Assembly (NCBI RefSeq): GCF_022354825.1
Contig: NZ_CP031168.1
Coordinates: 2,667,501-2,731,500 of the forward strand
Direction of reading: 5' to 3'
DNA: 64,000 nt
From: Paenibacillus sp. H1-7
Lineage (GTDB): Bacteria; Bacillota; Bacilli; Paenibacillales; NBRC-103111
Made by a program: the position numbers and the translations under genes. This document shows positions 37,956 to 46,825 of this stretch, one piece after another; within the stretch, counting starts at the first letter, position 1, and the number at the start of each line of letters is the position of its first letter. A model generated the notes under the pieces. The model made no database searches. It saw only the letters and a list, made by a program, of their open reading frames with translations, and was not told where the DNA came from.

Positions 37956-39745
37956 GTACGAACAGAAAATCTTTGGCAATCGTTTTTGGTTTGTCTTTAT
38001 TGACCATGGGACAATTAAGTGGAGCCGTCGAGGCATCCGCTTCGGCACTTCCGGCGGGGATCAGCTTCATCGCTCCCGAACAGGCGGTGACCGTATATCA
38101 ACTAACGGATTCCTTAAGTGTAGAAGTCAAAAGCCTATTGAACGAAGCCACTTCCGACGGACTGCGAATCGCCGCAACCATCCGGATGAAGAGCAACAGC
38201 TCGAAGGTTATTAAAATACCGGAAACGGATCTGCGGGTTACAACTGCCGACGGTTACGAATACACACTGCAGGCGAGCGTTTTTAACGCTCATGCGATCC
38301 GCCCTAACACAACCGAGGAATTGAGCTATATGGCAACAGTGGACCGCAAAGATCAAGTTAGCTTGACCGGGCTGTCCTGGTTCTCCGTCGACTGGTACAC
38401 GTATCCCAAAACCGAAACAACGCTGTTGAACATTCCAGTATCTAGCAACATATGGAGTGGTCCCTTGTCTGAAATCACCGAACCTGAATACAAGAAAACA
38501 TGGGGAGAAACGTTCCGTATACCGAATATCGACTCTCCGCTAGTCTACACTCCGGTTGCGGTACAGAAAGATACGACGCAGCAGGGGACGGTAACGACGG
38601 TGAAGCTGCTGGTTGAGAACCCTTCCGGCAAAAAAGAAACGCTGCCGGAGTTCAGCCTGGATGGGCGGACGGCGAACCAAACCGGCTCGGATCCGAACGT
38701 ATTCCCCGGCAAAAGGGTGGAGCAAGGGCCAATTTCTCTCGATCCTCAAGAGCAGCGCTACATCCACTATACCGTCGCTATTGAGAAAGATACGTCCTTG
38801 GCCAGCTTGAACCTGCTGACGACGGAAACGTTCAAGCAGCTGGATGCCAAAGGAACGCCGACACAGACCTCGTATTCCGTCGGCCGCCTGAACATCGCGC
38901 TGCCATCGGGAGGACAGTCGGATATTTCAATCGAAGGCAATGCTTACGAATACAATACGCCGTTCCGATTCGACGCGCTGTCGGACGCTATCGATCCGAA
39001 TATGGACGTATCGTTGGTTGAGATGCACATGCATGAGAATGAAGGCGAAGGCTACCAGACCGTCATCGGGAAATTCAAGCTGAACAATAAGGGCGAGCAG
39101 CCGCTTCCGCTGCCTCAGTTCCAGACGAAGCTTGTGACCGAATCCGGCCTGTCCTACGCCGGCAGCAGACAAACAACGACGACCCAGGATATTATGCCGA
39201 ATACATCGTATGTGATCAGCTATTCCTACATTATGCCTGCGGAGATGAAGGATCGGAACTTTGTGCTGAAACTAGTCGATACCAAAACGGCCGCACCGGC
39301 TTCGACAACGATTGGAGCCTACCGGATCTCGCTGCAAACAAATACGGTGAATGAGGATGAGCTGTCCTTCTATCCGTTCAAGGTTAAAATGAACCTGTGG
39401 CAGCTGTCGGCCAGAACGAATATGGCTCCGGTTACGTCGCCTGCTCCGACGACATTCTCATACAAGCTCAAGCTCGATCTGGATATCGAACGGCAGGAGC
39501 AAGTCATCGTGGATCAAAGCTTTTCCAAAATGACGCTGGAGCTGGTGGACCCAACAGGCAAGCTGCTATCGGTCAAAACGTTAAGCTTCACAGGCGTCAA
39601 TCGTCTCGTCAGCGGCACGCAGATCATCCCATTCGATAATCTGAAAACCGATGAACAGGAATATCCGCTCACCGTAAATATTTACGAATCGATCACGACA
39701 CCGACGGGTGAAGCCAAGCGGTTAGTCGGCTCGATCAAGGAATAA
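37952..39745 (+). CDS. Secreted protein of unknown function in the tetR operon
   Basis: A 597-residue protein with a signal peptide (cleavage near AVEASAS, about residue 30). The rest is Thr/Ser-rich and predicted beta-rich with repeated units of about 140 residues that alternate stretches such as VKLLVENPSGKKETLPEF and IGKFKLNNKGEQPLPLPQF, like repeated Ig-type sandwiches. The start ATG overlaps the permease stop by four bases, so the protein is made together with the exporter; it may be an export substrate or an extracellular partner. No family was recognised. Confidence 0.75.
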   Translation: MSTNRKSLAIVFGLSLLTMGQLSGAVEASASALPAGISFIAPEQAVTVYQLTDSLSVEVKSLLNEATSDGLRIAATIRMKSNSSKVIKIPETDLRVTTADGYEYTLQASVFNAHAIRPNTTEELSYMATVDRKDQVSLTGLSWFSVDWYTYPKTETTLLNIPVSSNIWSGPLSEITEPEYKKTWGETFRIPNIDSPLVYTPVAVQKDTTQQGTVTTVKLLVENPSGKKETLPEFSLDGRTANQTGSDPNVFPGKRVEQGPISLDPQEQRYIHYTVAIEKDTSLASLNLLTTETFKQLDAKGTPTQTSYSVGRLNIALPSGGQSDISIEGNAYEYNTPFRFDALSDAIDPNMDVSLVEMHMHENEGEGYQTVIGKFKLNNKGEQPLPLPQFQTKLVTESGLSYAGSRQTTTTQDIMPNTSYVISYSYIMPAEMKDRNFVLKLVDTKTAAPASTTIGAYRISLQTNTVNEDELSFYPFKVKMNLWQLSARTNMAPVTSPAPTTFSYKLKLDLDIERQEQVIVDQSFSKMTLELVDPTGKLLSVKTLSFTGVNRLVSGTQIIPFDNLKTDEQEYPLTVNIYESITTPTGEAKRLVGSIKE

Positions 39746-39764
39746 TTAAGGCGCTTATAACAAT

Positions 39765-39801
39765 AAAGCAGCTGCCATCTATGGATGGGCAGCTGCTTTT
39801 G
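39765..39801 (+). terminator. Bidirectional terminator
   Basis: AAAGCAGCTGCC pairs with GGCAGCTGCTTT, extended by ATC/GAT, with T on both sides. It serves the tetR operon and the convergent iclR-type gene. Confidence 0.9.
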
Positions 39802-39821
39802 GCTGTATTACGGCAGCATCT

Positions 39822-40589
39822 TTAACCGTACATTTTCTTATAGCCTAAGCCTGCGGATAGGTTGCGGGTCGTCTCGAGAACCGCAGAGATCCACTGCTCC
39901 TGGGATTCCGTCATCCGGTCGGAAGGACCTATCGTGCTAATGGAGGCGATGACTTGTCCGGATGCATCGTAGATAGGTGCAGCGATACCCGTCACACCGA
40001 CGTTACGGAGGTTGGAGCTTACTTCGTAGCCACGCTCCCTTATCGCATCAAGCCGCTGCTCGATTTCTCCCGGCGATTTCAACGAATATGGAGTAAACGT
40101 GCGCAGATCCTCGCCCAACACGGCGTCGATGATTTCCTTCGGCTGAAACGCCAGGATGGACCTGGAAGCCGAGGTGGCATACAGCGGAAACCGCCGATAC
40201 ACCTCGATATCGAACCGAATCGGATATTGCGAATCGATTTTATCAACGTAGATCGCGTCTTTGCCGTCGATGACGCACAAACAGACAAGCTCCTTGGTCG
40301 TTGACGCCAGCGAAAGTAGATGCGGTCTTGCGAACTCTACCATGTTGTGATCCTTAAGCACTTTATTTCCTAGCTCCAGCAGCGTATAGCCGAGGGAATA
40401 GAGCTTATTCGCCGGATTTTGCCTAATAAGCCCTTCACTCTCCAACGTAATGAGAAGCTTATGAACGGCGCCTTTGGATAGACCGAGACGCTTGCTTAGA
40501 TCCGTAACGCCGAGCTCCTTGCTGGATGTATCGAGAAACAGCTTTAGCAGATGACAGCTGTTTTTTACGGAAGATAAATACGTTTCCAT
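39822..40589 (-). CDS. IclR family transcriptional regulator
   Basis: A 255-residue regulator with an N-terminal winged helix (VTDLSKRLGLSKGAVHKLLITLESEGLI, about residues 26-55) and an IclR effector domain (about 75-250; TGIAAPIYDASGQVIASIS). The start is the ATG at 40589, preceded by GGGAGAGGAAG; upstream in-frame codons have no such site. It is divergent from the Pot-like ABC operon and probably controls it through the palindromes at 40865-40902. The effector is unknown. Confidence 0.92.
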   Translation of the reverse strand: METYLSSVKNSCHLLKLFLDTSSKELGVTDLSKRLGLSKGAVHKLLITLESEGLIRQNPANKLYSLGYTLLELGNKVLKDHNMVEFARPHLLSLASTTKELVCLCVIDGKDAIYVDKIDSQYPIRFDIEVYRRFPLYATSASRSILAFQPKEIIDAVLGEDLRTFTPYSLKSPGEIEQRLDAIRERGYEVSSNLRNVGVTGIAAPIYDASGQVIASISTIGPSDRMTESQEQWISAVLETTRNLSAGLGYKKMYG

Positions 40590-40725
40590 ATGCTTCCTCT
40601 CCCTTAGACAATTACGCAAATATTGGTATTTTATCATAACCGAAACATTTTTTCACCACAATAATATTTATAAGTGTCCTCAGGCATCGGATGTAAAATC
40701 TATACGGCGATAAAAACTGCCTGGG

Positions 40726-40790
40726 CTTACGAAGCAAGTTTTGCTAAAGCAAAATTGTAAGGTCGCTCATCAGTTAATGAACCTCGTAAG
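40726..40790. ncRNA. Possible three-way-junction structured element
   Basis: CTTACGA (40726-40732) pairs with TCGTAAG (40784-40790) and closes two inner hairpins, one from CAAGTTTTGC with GCAAAATTG and one from GGT/TCAT with ATGA/ACC. It lies between the iclR gene and the promoter of the transporter operon, so it is not in that operon's leader. It may be an extragenic repeat, a small RNA, or part of the iclR leader on the other strand. No direct sign of transcription is available. Confidence 0.4.
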
Positions 40791-40806
40791 AAGTCTTTCT
40801 CTAAGA

Positions 40807-40820
40807 CGAAAGCGTAAACA
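40807..40820 (+). promoter_or_regulatory. Candidate cre (CcpA) site
   Basis: CGAAAGCGTAAACA matches the cre consensus TGNAARCGNWWWCA at all fixed positions but the first. It lies just upstream of the -35 of the transporter operon, a position typical of CcpA activation. Confidence 0.55.
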
Positions 40821-40827
40821 TTTGTAA

Positions 40828-40856
40828 TTGAAAAAAACGGATAACCATGCTAGAAT
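40828..40856 (+). promoter_or_regulatory. SigA promoter of the Pot-like operon
   Basis: TTGAAA (40828-40833), a 17-base spacer and TAGAAT (40851-40856). Confidence 0.8.
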
Positions 40857-40864
40857 CGGTTTAT

Positions 40865-40902
40865 GATTCACATATAGTATACATCGTTCACGTATAGTGA
40901 AC
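40865..40902. promoter_or_regulatory. Tandem operators, probably for IclR
   Basis: GTTCAC-GTATA-GTGAAC (40886-40902) is a perfect palindrome. A degenerate copy, GATTCAC-ATATA-GTATAC, lies exactly 20 bases upstream, two helical turns. Both are just after the predicted transcription start, so binding would repress. Assignment to the divergent IclR protein is inferred. Confidence 0.7.
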
Positions 40903-41018
40903 AAGTTAATTTTCTGAATTGTAAAGGTCATTTGCTGTAATAGCTTGGTTTCAGGTGATTACCGGCGAATTCCTTGGCAAGGATACATCGCAATTATAAA
41001 AAGGGAGGATCATTTTAC

Positions 41019-42128
41019 ATGAAGAAAAAGACTATTTCCGTATTATCGGCAGTCATGCTGTTCGGAAGCATACTGGCAGGCTGTGGGACATCGGCGGACA
41101 AGCCCGCTGCTCCGGCAGGGGAAGGAAAGGCTGCAGAAGGCGGGCTCAAACCGGAAAAGCAGCTGGTTGTGGCCGGTAACGGCGCAACGGTCGAGCAGCT
41201 GATGAAGGATGAAATTTTCAAGAAGTTCAACGAGAAGTATCCCGATGTGAAGCTGACATATGTATCCGGCGTTTCCACTGAAATCGTTGCCAAAGCGAAA
41301 GCTCAGAAGGCTTCACCTCAAATGGACGTGACGATTGTAGAAGGCGGGGAGCAGGAGGCGGGTCGCGTAGAGGGTTTGTGGGACACGCTTAACGATAAAG
41401 ATATCCCAAGCATGAAGAAGGTTCCGGACGAACTGAAGGTGAAGGACAACACCGGCGTCGCCGTCAACTTTACCCCAATGGGCATTTCGTATAACGAGGC
41501 GATGTTGAAGGAGAAAAACTTGCCGGTTCCGACATCGTGGAACGATCTGGCCCGTCCGGAAATGAAAGGAAATTTGACGCTGTCCGAAATCTCCAGCAAC
41601 TTCGGGCGCTCCACGCTCATCATGCTCGCTTATGCCAATGGCGGTAACGAGAAGAATATGGATGCAGGCTTCGCCAAAATGAAAACGATCGCAGGCTATA
41701 TGCCGACGTTCGCCAAAAGTGCGGCTCAGCTGCAGCAAAACCTGCAAAACAAGAGCGCAGCCTACGCCACATGGACAATGGCCCGCAGCCTGGTGCAAAA
41801 GGACGCCGGACTGGATTTGAAATTCGTCGTCCCTAAGGAAGGCGCGAATCTGGTGCCGAATGTAGCTACCATCATCAAAGGCGCCAAAAATCCTAATGCG
41901 GCAAAGCTGTTCATCGAGTTCCTGCTATCGGACGATGTGCAGAAGATGTACGCGAGCAAGCTGTACTATAATCCGGTGACGAACGTAAAGCTGCCGGATG
42001 ATACGGCAAAGCTGCTTGAATTCGACCGCAGCAAGGTTGTGAAGTTCGACTTGGAAGCCGTTGGCACCAAAACGCCGGAGTGGATTGACCGTTTCAACAA
42101 AGAGATTGCACCCCATGTAGGAAAATAG
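41019..42128 (+). CDS. ABC transporter substrate-binding lipoprotein (PotD-like)
   Basis: A 369-residue lipoprotein: signal peptide with lipobox LAGC (C22), then a type 2 periplasmic-binding fold (KQLVVAGNGATVEQLMKDEIFKKFNEKYPDVK). It belongs to the spermidine/putrescine and iron(III)/thiamine-like group of binding proteins; the ligand is not evident. ATG 41019 follows GGGAGG. It is first in an operon with an ATPase, two permeases and an M20 peptidase, which hints at a peptide-like or amino-acid-derived ligand. Confidence 0.9.
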   Translation: MKKKTISVLSAVMLFGSILAGCGTSADKPAAPAGEGKAAEGGLKPEKQLVVAGNGATVEQLMKDEIFKKFNEKYPDVKLTYVSGVSTEIVAKAKAQKASPQMDVTIVEGGEQEAGRVEGLWDTLNDKDIPSMKKVPDELKVKDNTGVAVNFTPMGISYNEAMLKEKNLPVPTSWNDLARPEMKGNLTLSEISSNFGRSTLIMLAYANGGNEKNMDAGFAKMKTIAGYMPTFAKSAAQLQQNLQNKSAAYATWTMARSLVQKDAGLDLKFVVPKEGANLVPNVATIIKGAKNPNAAKLFIEFLLSDDVQKMYASKLYYNPVTNVKLPDDTAKLLEFDRSKVVKFDLEAVGTKTPEWIDRFNKEIAPHVGK

Positions 42129-42137
42129 GTGAGCAAA

Positions 42138-43253
42138 GTGAGTAAAATGTATGATGTAGAGCTGCACGGCATAAGAAAAACGTTCGGTCCGAACGTGGTT
42201 GTGGACAATTTTAATTTGCAAATCGAGCAGGGAGAATGCATCTCCTTCCTCGGCCCTTCGGGGTGCGGGAAAACGACGACACTCAATATGATCGCAGGCT
42301 TCCTTGATCCCGATCAAGGCGATTTGATCATAAAGGGCCAACGGATGAACGGCGTACCCGCCAACAAGAGAGACCTGGGCATGGTGTTTCAGACGTATTC
42401 GCTGTTCCCTCATATGACGGTCGCAGACAATGTGGCGTACGGCTTGAAGCTGCGCAAAGTGCCGAAGGCGGACATCACCGAGCGGGTACAACGCGTGCTG
42501 GAGCTGGTGAAGCTGCCCCATGTAGCCGACCGTTATCCGAAGCAGCTGTCCGGCGGGCAAAGACAACGTATCGCCATCGCCCGCGCTCTGGTAACGGAGC
42601 CATCGCTGCTGCTGCTCGACGAACCGCTCAGCAACCTGGACGCCAAGCTGAGAGAAGAGCTAAGGGACGAGCTGAAAAGATTGCATAAGGAAACCGGCGT
42701 GACGACCATTTTTGTTACGCACGATCAGGAGGAAGCGCTGTACTTGTCCGACCGGATCGTCGTGCTCGACCATGGGAAAGTCGAACAAATCGGAACCCCG
42801 TGGGATATTTACAATGCTCCGGCCAGCGAATTCGTGCATACGTTCATCGGCAAATCCAACCGGATTATCGGAAAGGTAAAGGGCATGGAGAACTCCCGTC
42901 TGCTTCTCGGAGCAGGAGGATCGAAACTTCCGTTCGAGCTGAGGGCGAATCCGAAGTCCGGAAGCTTCGCTGCAGGGGATGACGTGTCGATCTATATTCG
43001 CCCGGAAAAAATCGTATTGTCGCTGGATGAAGCTCAGGCATCCGGTTCTCCCGAATGGACAGCTGTGCAAGGGCAAGTGAAGCAGCTTTCCTTCCTAGGG
43101 GCGTTCGTGGAGTGCGAGGTTGCGGTCGGGGGCGAGACGCTGATGGTCCGTGTGCAATCGGCGGAGCTGCAGGGTCGGCTTCAGGAAGGCCAAGCCGTGT
43201 CGCTGCACTGGAACATCGACGATGTATTTGTTTTCCCGGGAAAGGAGCGGTAA
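42138..43253 (+). CDS. ABC transporter ATP-binding protein (PotA-like)
   Basis: A 371-residue ATPase with Walker A GPSGCGKT (39-46), Q-loop FQTYSLFPH, signature LSGGQ (137-141), Walker B LLLLDEP (157-163), the switch HDQEEAL, and a C-terminal TOBE domain from about 235. It powers import by the following permeases. I use GTG 42138, five bases after AGGTGA; GTG 42129 and ATG 42147 are in the same frame. The gene starts 9 bases after the binding-protein stop. Confidence 0.93.
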   Translation: MSKMYDVELHGIRKTFGPNVVVDNFNLQIEQGECISFLGPSGCGKTTTLNMIAGFLDPDQGDLIIKGQRMNGVPANKRDLGMVFQTYSLFPHMTVADNVAYGLKLRKVPKADITERVQRVLELVKLPHVADRYPKQLSGGQRQRIAIARALVTEPSLLLLDEPLSNLDAKLREELRDELKRLHKETGVTTIFVTHDQEEALYLSDRIVVLDHGKVEQIGTPWDIYNAPASEFVHTFIGKSNRIIGKVKGMENSRLLLGAGGSKLPFELRANPKSGSFAAGDDVSIYIRPEKIVLSLDEAQASGSPEWTAVQGQVKQLSFLGAFVECEVAVGGETLMVRVQSAELQGRLQEGQAVSLHWNIDDVFVFPGKER

Positions 43254-43256
43254 GCG

Positions 43257-44123
43257 ATGGCTGCCTCAACGATTGCCTCAAAAGGTTCGCTGCGCACGGC
43301 GCTCCTGCTGCTGACCCCCGGTCTTATCGTGCTGCTGGGAGCTTTTCTTATTCCGATGCTTTATATCTTCTTGCAAAGCGTTCAAAACGAGCACCAGCAG
43401 TTCTCGGTTCAAAACTACTTGTTATTCGTACAGGACCCGTACTACATCGGCATTTTGTGGAGAACGATCCGGGTTAGCCTGTATACCGTCATCGTAACGT
43501 TAGTGCTGGCTTATCCGGTAGCCATGTTTATGGCGAGGACGACAGGTAAAATGCGGGGGATCGTCACCTTTCTTATCATTTCTCCGCATCTGATCAGCGT
43601 GGTTATCCGTAACTTCGGCTGGGTCGTCATTCTAGGTGAGAAGGGGTGGATCAACACGACGCTTCTGAAGCTCGGCCTCATCGATAAACCGCTTCGCTTG
43701 TTATATAACGAGCTGGGCGTCGTTATCGGCTTGACCGACTCATTCATCGTCTATATGGTGCTGTCGATTGCAACCAGCCTGTATTCGATCGATTCTTCTC
43801 TCTATAAGGCTGCGGGCATCTTAGGCGCTTCGCGTCTCCGGTCGTTCCTGACCATTACGCTTCCGTTAAGTCTGCCGGGAATGATAGCAGGGATTACGCT
43901 TGTATTCAGCTTGTCGATGAGCGCTTTTGTCACACCGGCATTAATGGGAGGAACCTCGGTTAAGGTTCTGCCCGTCATTGCCTACGAGAAAATTATGGCG
44001 ACCTTGAACTGGCCGCTTGGCGCAGCGTTATCCTTCTTGCTGCTGGCCTCCACCTATGCTCTGGTAACATTGTTCACGCGAATTATCGAAACGAAACGGT
44101 ATAAAGAGGTGTTCTCATCATGA
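43257..44123 (+). CDS. ABC transporter permease (PotB-like)
   Basis: A 288-residue inner-membrane permease with six helices and the cytoplasmic EAA-type loop KAAGILGASRLRSFLTITLPLSLPG. ATG 43257 follows AAAGGAG. It starts three bases after the ATPase stop and overlaps the next permease by four bases (ATGA). Confidence 0.93.
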   Translation: MAASTIASKGSLRTALLLLTPGLIVLLGAFLIPMLYIFLQSVQNEHQQFSVQNYLLFVQDPYYIGILWRTIRVSLYTVIVTLVLAYPVAMFMARTTGKMRGIVTFLIISPHLISVVIRNFGWVVILGEKGWINTTLLKLGLIDKPLRLLYNELGVVIGLTDSFIVYMVLSIATSLYSIDSSLYKAAGILGASRLRSFLTITLPLSLPGMIAGITLVFSLSMSAFVTPALMGGTSVKVLPVIAYEKIMATLNWPLGAALSFLLLASTYALVTLFTRIIETKRYKEVFSS

Positions 44124-44923
44124 TGCGGCGATTTCCACTGCTTGGCCTCATTACGTTCTGCGTCGTTCTGTTCGTCATTTCGCCGCTTCTAGTTGTTATC
44201 CCGGTATCGCTTACTTCCAAAAACGTGCTGTCGTTTCCGCCGGAAGGCTTCTCATTCAAATGGTATGAGAAAATCGCCGACCGGCCTGAATTTATCGACG
44301 CTTTCGTATTCAGTCTCGAGCTTGCGGCCGTAACTGCGGTGCTTGCCACGCTGGTTGGAACGCTCTGCGCCTTGGCGCTGCATAAATACAGCTTCCCCGG
44401 CAAAAAGCTCATCCATGCACTGATGCTCTCGCCGCTTACGATTCCCTCTCTCATTATCGGGATCGCAGCGCTGCTCTTTTTTACGCGGATCGCCATTGCC
44501 GGAACGTTCTGGGGACTGCTGGCCACCCATATTCTCATTTCGGTGCCATTTGTCGTCCGGCTGACGTTAACCGGTTTGAGCTCCTACGATTATACGTTGG
44601 AGAGAGCGGCTTACATTTTGGGAGCGAAGCCGGGTCAAGTGTTCCGGGACATTACGCTTCCGCTGCTGAAGCCGGCCATTATTTCGGGCTTTATCTTTTC
44701 GTTCCTGACCTCGTTTGACAATGTGACGGTATCACTGTTCCTCGTCTCTCCGTCTATGACGACGCTGCCTTTGGCTATTTTCAGCTATATGCAGGAGACG
44801 TTGGACCCTCTGGTCGCCTCGATCTCGTCGGTCGTAATATTGCTCAGCCTTGTATTTATATTGCTTCTTGAGTTCGTTTACGGTCTGGACCGGTTGTTCG
44901 GCTCGAACTCCCAGGCTCATTGA
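44120..44923 (+). CDS. ABC transporter permease (PotC-like)
   Basis: A 267-residue second permease with six helices and an EAA loop ERAAYILGAKPGQVFRDITLPLLKPA. Translational coupling with the first permease is shown by the four-base overlap. The operon goes on to the M20 peptidase after 55 bases. Confidence 0.93.
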   Translation: MMRRFPLLGLITFCVVLFVISPLLVVIPVSLTSKNVLSFPPEGFSFKWYEKIADRPEFIDAFVFSLELAAVTAVLATLVGTLCALALHKYSFPGKKLIHALMLSPLTIPSLIIGIAALLFFTRIAIAGTFWGLLATHILISVPFVVRLTLTGLSSYDYTLERAAYILGAKPGQVFRDITLPLLKPAIISGFIFSFLTSFDNVTVSLFLVSPSMTTLPLAIFSYMQETLDPLVASISSVVILLSLVFILLLEFVYGLDRLFGSNSQAH

Positions 44924-44978
44924 TAATAAAGATTTTTCCAGTCAAAAATGGTTTCATCTAGAAAGGTTATGTAGATCG

Positions 44979-46115
44979 ATGTTATTACTTGGATATATTC
45001 AAAATCAAATGCCGGAGCTGCTGATGCGGCTCGAAGCCTGCGTCAACATGGACTCTCCGTCGAAAAGCAAAGCGCATAACGACCGGATGGCCGACTGGTT
45101 CGCCACGTTGGCGCATCAGCTGCTCGATGCAAACGTACAGAGGCTCACTCACCCGGAGGCGGGCGACCGCCTGCTGGTGGAAGCCGGTACGGGATCGCGC
45201 CGCATCCTGCTCGTAGGCCATTACGATACCGTATGGCCGGAAGGCGAAGCCGCCCGGCGGCCGTTCGCCATCCGAGACGGCAAGGCGTACGGCCCCGGCG
45301 TGTACGATATGAAGGCCGGCGTGCTGCAGGCGTTCTATGCCTTGAAGGCGCTGCAGGACAGCGGCATGTGGCCTGCGGATACGCAGGTCGCGATGTTTCT
45401 CAACAGCGACGAAGAAATCGGCAGCCCGTCATCGCGCGGGCTGATTGAAGAGCTCGCGCGCGATGCATGCGCCGCCCTCGTGCTGGAGCCGCCTATGGCT
45501 CCCACGGGCGCGCTCAAAACCGCACGCAAGGGCAGCGGGCGGTACAGGCTCGAGGTGCGCGGCGTATCCGCGCACGCGGGGGTTGCGCCGGATCGCGGCG
45601 TATCCGCGATCCAGGAAATGGCACTGCAGATCCAGCGGCTGCACGCGATGTCTGACCCGGCGGTCGGCACCAACGTGAACGTCGGGATAGTCCGGGGCGG
45701 CATCGGCACCAACGTGGTGGCCGATTATGCCGAAGCGGAGATCGACGTTCGCGTGCCGACTCTGGCCGAGGCCGAACGCGTGCATGCGGCGCTGCTTGCG
45801 CTCGCGCCGTATCACCCGCTGGCGCGGGTGTCGGTGAGCGGCCGAATGATGCGGCCGCCGATGGAGCGCACGCCGGAGAGCGCGCGGCTGTTCGAGCTCG
45901 CGCAGTGTATAGCGCGCGAAGAGCTCGGTCTCGACCTTGCGGAGACGGCGACAGGCGGCGTTAGCGACGGAAACTTCACCGCCGCCTGTGGTGTGCCTAC
46001 GCTCGACGGTCTAGGGGCAAGCGGCGACTTCGCCCATGCTCCGGGCGAATATGTGGAGCTTGCAGATATTCCGGTTCGATCGGCATTGCTTGCCCATCTG
46101 ATCGCCAGCCTGTAG
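44979..46115 (+). CDS. M20 family metallopeptidase (carboxypeptidase G2-like)
   Basis: A 378-residue zinc amidohydrolase. The metal ligands and catalytic residues are visible: GHYDTV (H81, D83), the bridging D110 in PGVYDMKAG, catalytic E145 with E146 in NSDEEIGS, and the final histidine in SGDFAHAPGEYV. The dimerisation domain (KGSGRYRLEVRGVSAHAG) starts near residue 185. It cleaves amino-acid or peptide amide bonds in the cytoplasm, plausibly the cargo of the preceding ABC transporter. The second half is far richer in G and C than its neighbours. ATG 44979 has a GAAAGG site 12 bases upstream. Confidence 0.92.
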   Translation: MLLLGYIQNQMPELLMRLEACVNMDSPSKSKAHNDRMADWFATLAHQLLDANVQRLTHPEAGDRLLVEAGTGSRRILLVGHYDTVWPEGEAARRPFAIRDGKAYGPGVYDMKAGVLQAFYALKALQDSGMWPADTQVAMFLNSDEEIGSPSSRGLIEELARDACAALVLEPPMAPTGALKTARKGSGRYRLEVRGVSAHAGVAPDRGVSAIQEMALQIQRLHAMSDPAVGTNVNVGIVRGGIGTNVVADYAEAEIDVRVPTLAEAERVHAALLALAPYHPLARVSVSGRMMRPPMERTPESARLFELAQCIAREELGLDLAETATGGVSDGNFTAACGVPTLDGLGASGDFAHAPGEYVELADIPVRSALLAHLIASL

Positions 46116-46175
46116 CTCCGACTTCCATCAATCTGCCTGTACCTGCACACGGCGAATGCATTTCTCGTAGATATC

Positions 46176-46208
46176 CAACCTCCATCCGCTTAGCCGGATC
46201 GGAGGTTG
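46176..46208 (+). terminator. Inverted repeat after the M20 gene
   Basis: CAACCTCC plus ATCCG pairs with CGGAT plus GGAGGTTG, with one bulge. The T content after it is low. It lies between the convergent M20 and DUF2269 genes and probably ends transcription from the left. Confidence 0.5.
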
Positions 46209-46215
46209 TTCTCAT

Positions 46216-46674
46216 TTATAGCACCGGCTTCAAAATCATGAGAATAAACAGAACGATGCCCATAGCGGAGACGAGGTACAGCCAGTTATTAATCGAAGCG
46301 ATACTCGCTTGAATATCTCCCGGCAGCATGTCCTTGTCCTGCAGCTCTTCGCGCTGCTCCAAAATGGCTCTCAGCTGCTTTTGCCTCGGTGTGACGACCC
46401 CAATGATGACAATTTGTATCAAAGCGTACAATAGGAGAGAGCCGATAATCCACAAATCGAGAAATCGTACCGGTGACCACGCTACCAGCATAATCCCGCT
46501 AATAACCGAGAGGCTGCCTCCTACTTTCGGAAATAAATCGAGCAAGCTTCCCAGACGCAGCGCATGCTTGAACTCTCCCGCAGATTGTCTTGTTCTGTAC
46601 AAAACATGCAAAAAATAAGTTGGCCCCACACCGATTATGGCTGTAAACACATGGAGCAAGACAAGCCATTTCAA
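46216..46674 (-). CDS. DUF2269 integral membrane protein
   Basis: A 152-residue protein with four hydrophobic helices. MKWLVLLHVFTAIIGVGPTYFLHVLY is the DUF2269 start with its conserved His and Gly. The function is unknown. The start is TTG 46674, eight bases after GGGAGG. It is convergent with the M20 gene. Bases 46675-46825 separate it from the next gene. Confidence 0.83.
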   Translation of the reverse strand: MKWLVLLHVFTAIIGVGPTYFLHVLYRTRQSAGEFKHALRLGSLLDLFPKVGGSLSVISGIMLVAWSPVRFLDLWIIGSLLLYALIQIVIIGVVTPRQKQLRAILEQREELQDKDMLPGDIQASIASINNWLYLVSAMGIVLFILMILKPVL

Positions 46675-46825
46675 CCTTCATACCTCCCGCAGTAGTTGGA
46701 CTGTATTTACTATACAATGCCGAGAGGGTTTATAGATAAGGGGTTAGCAATAAATGGATATTAAATTTTCTTTATCCAAAAATGGTTAAGTTATGTTATA
46801 CATATCTTCATGACCATGGCGAGTA

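Noticed and set aside
45233..46215. Several alternative frames in the M20 gene, in both directions.
   Set aside because: High GC removes stop codons in all frames; only the M20 frame has metal-binding motifs.
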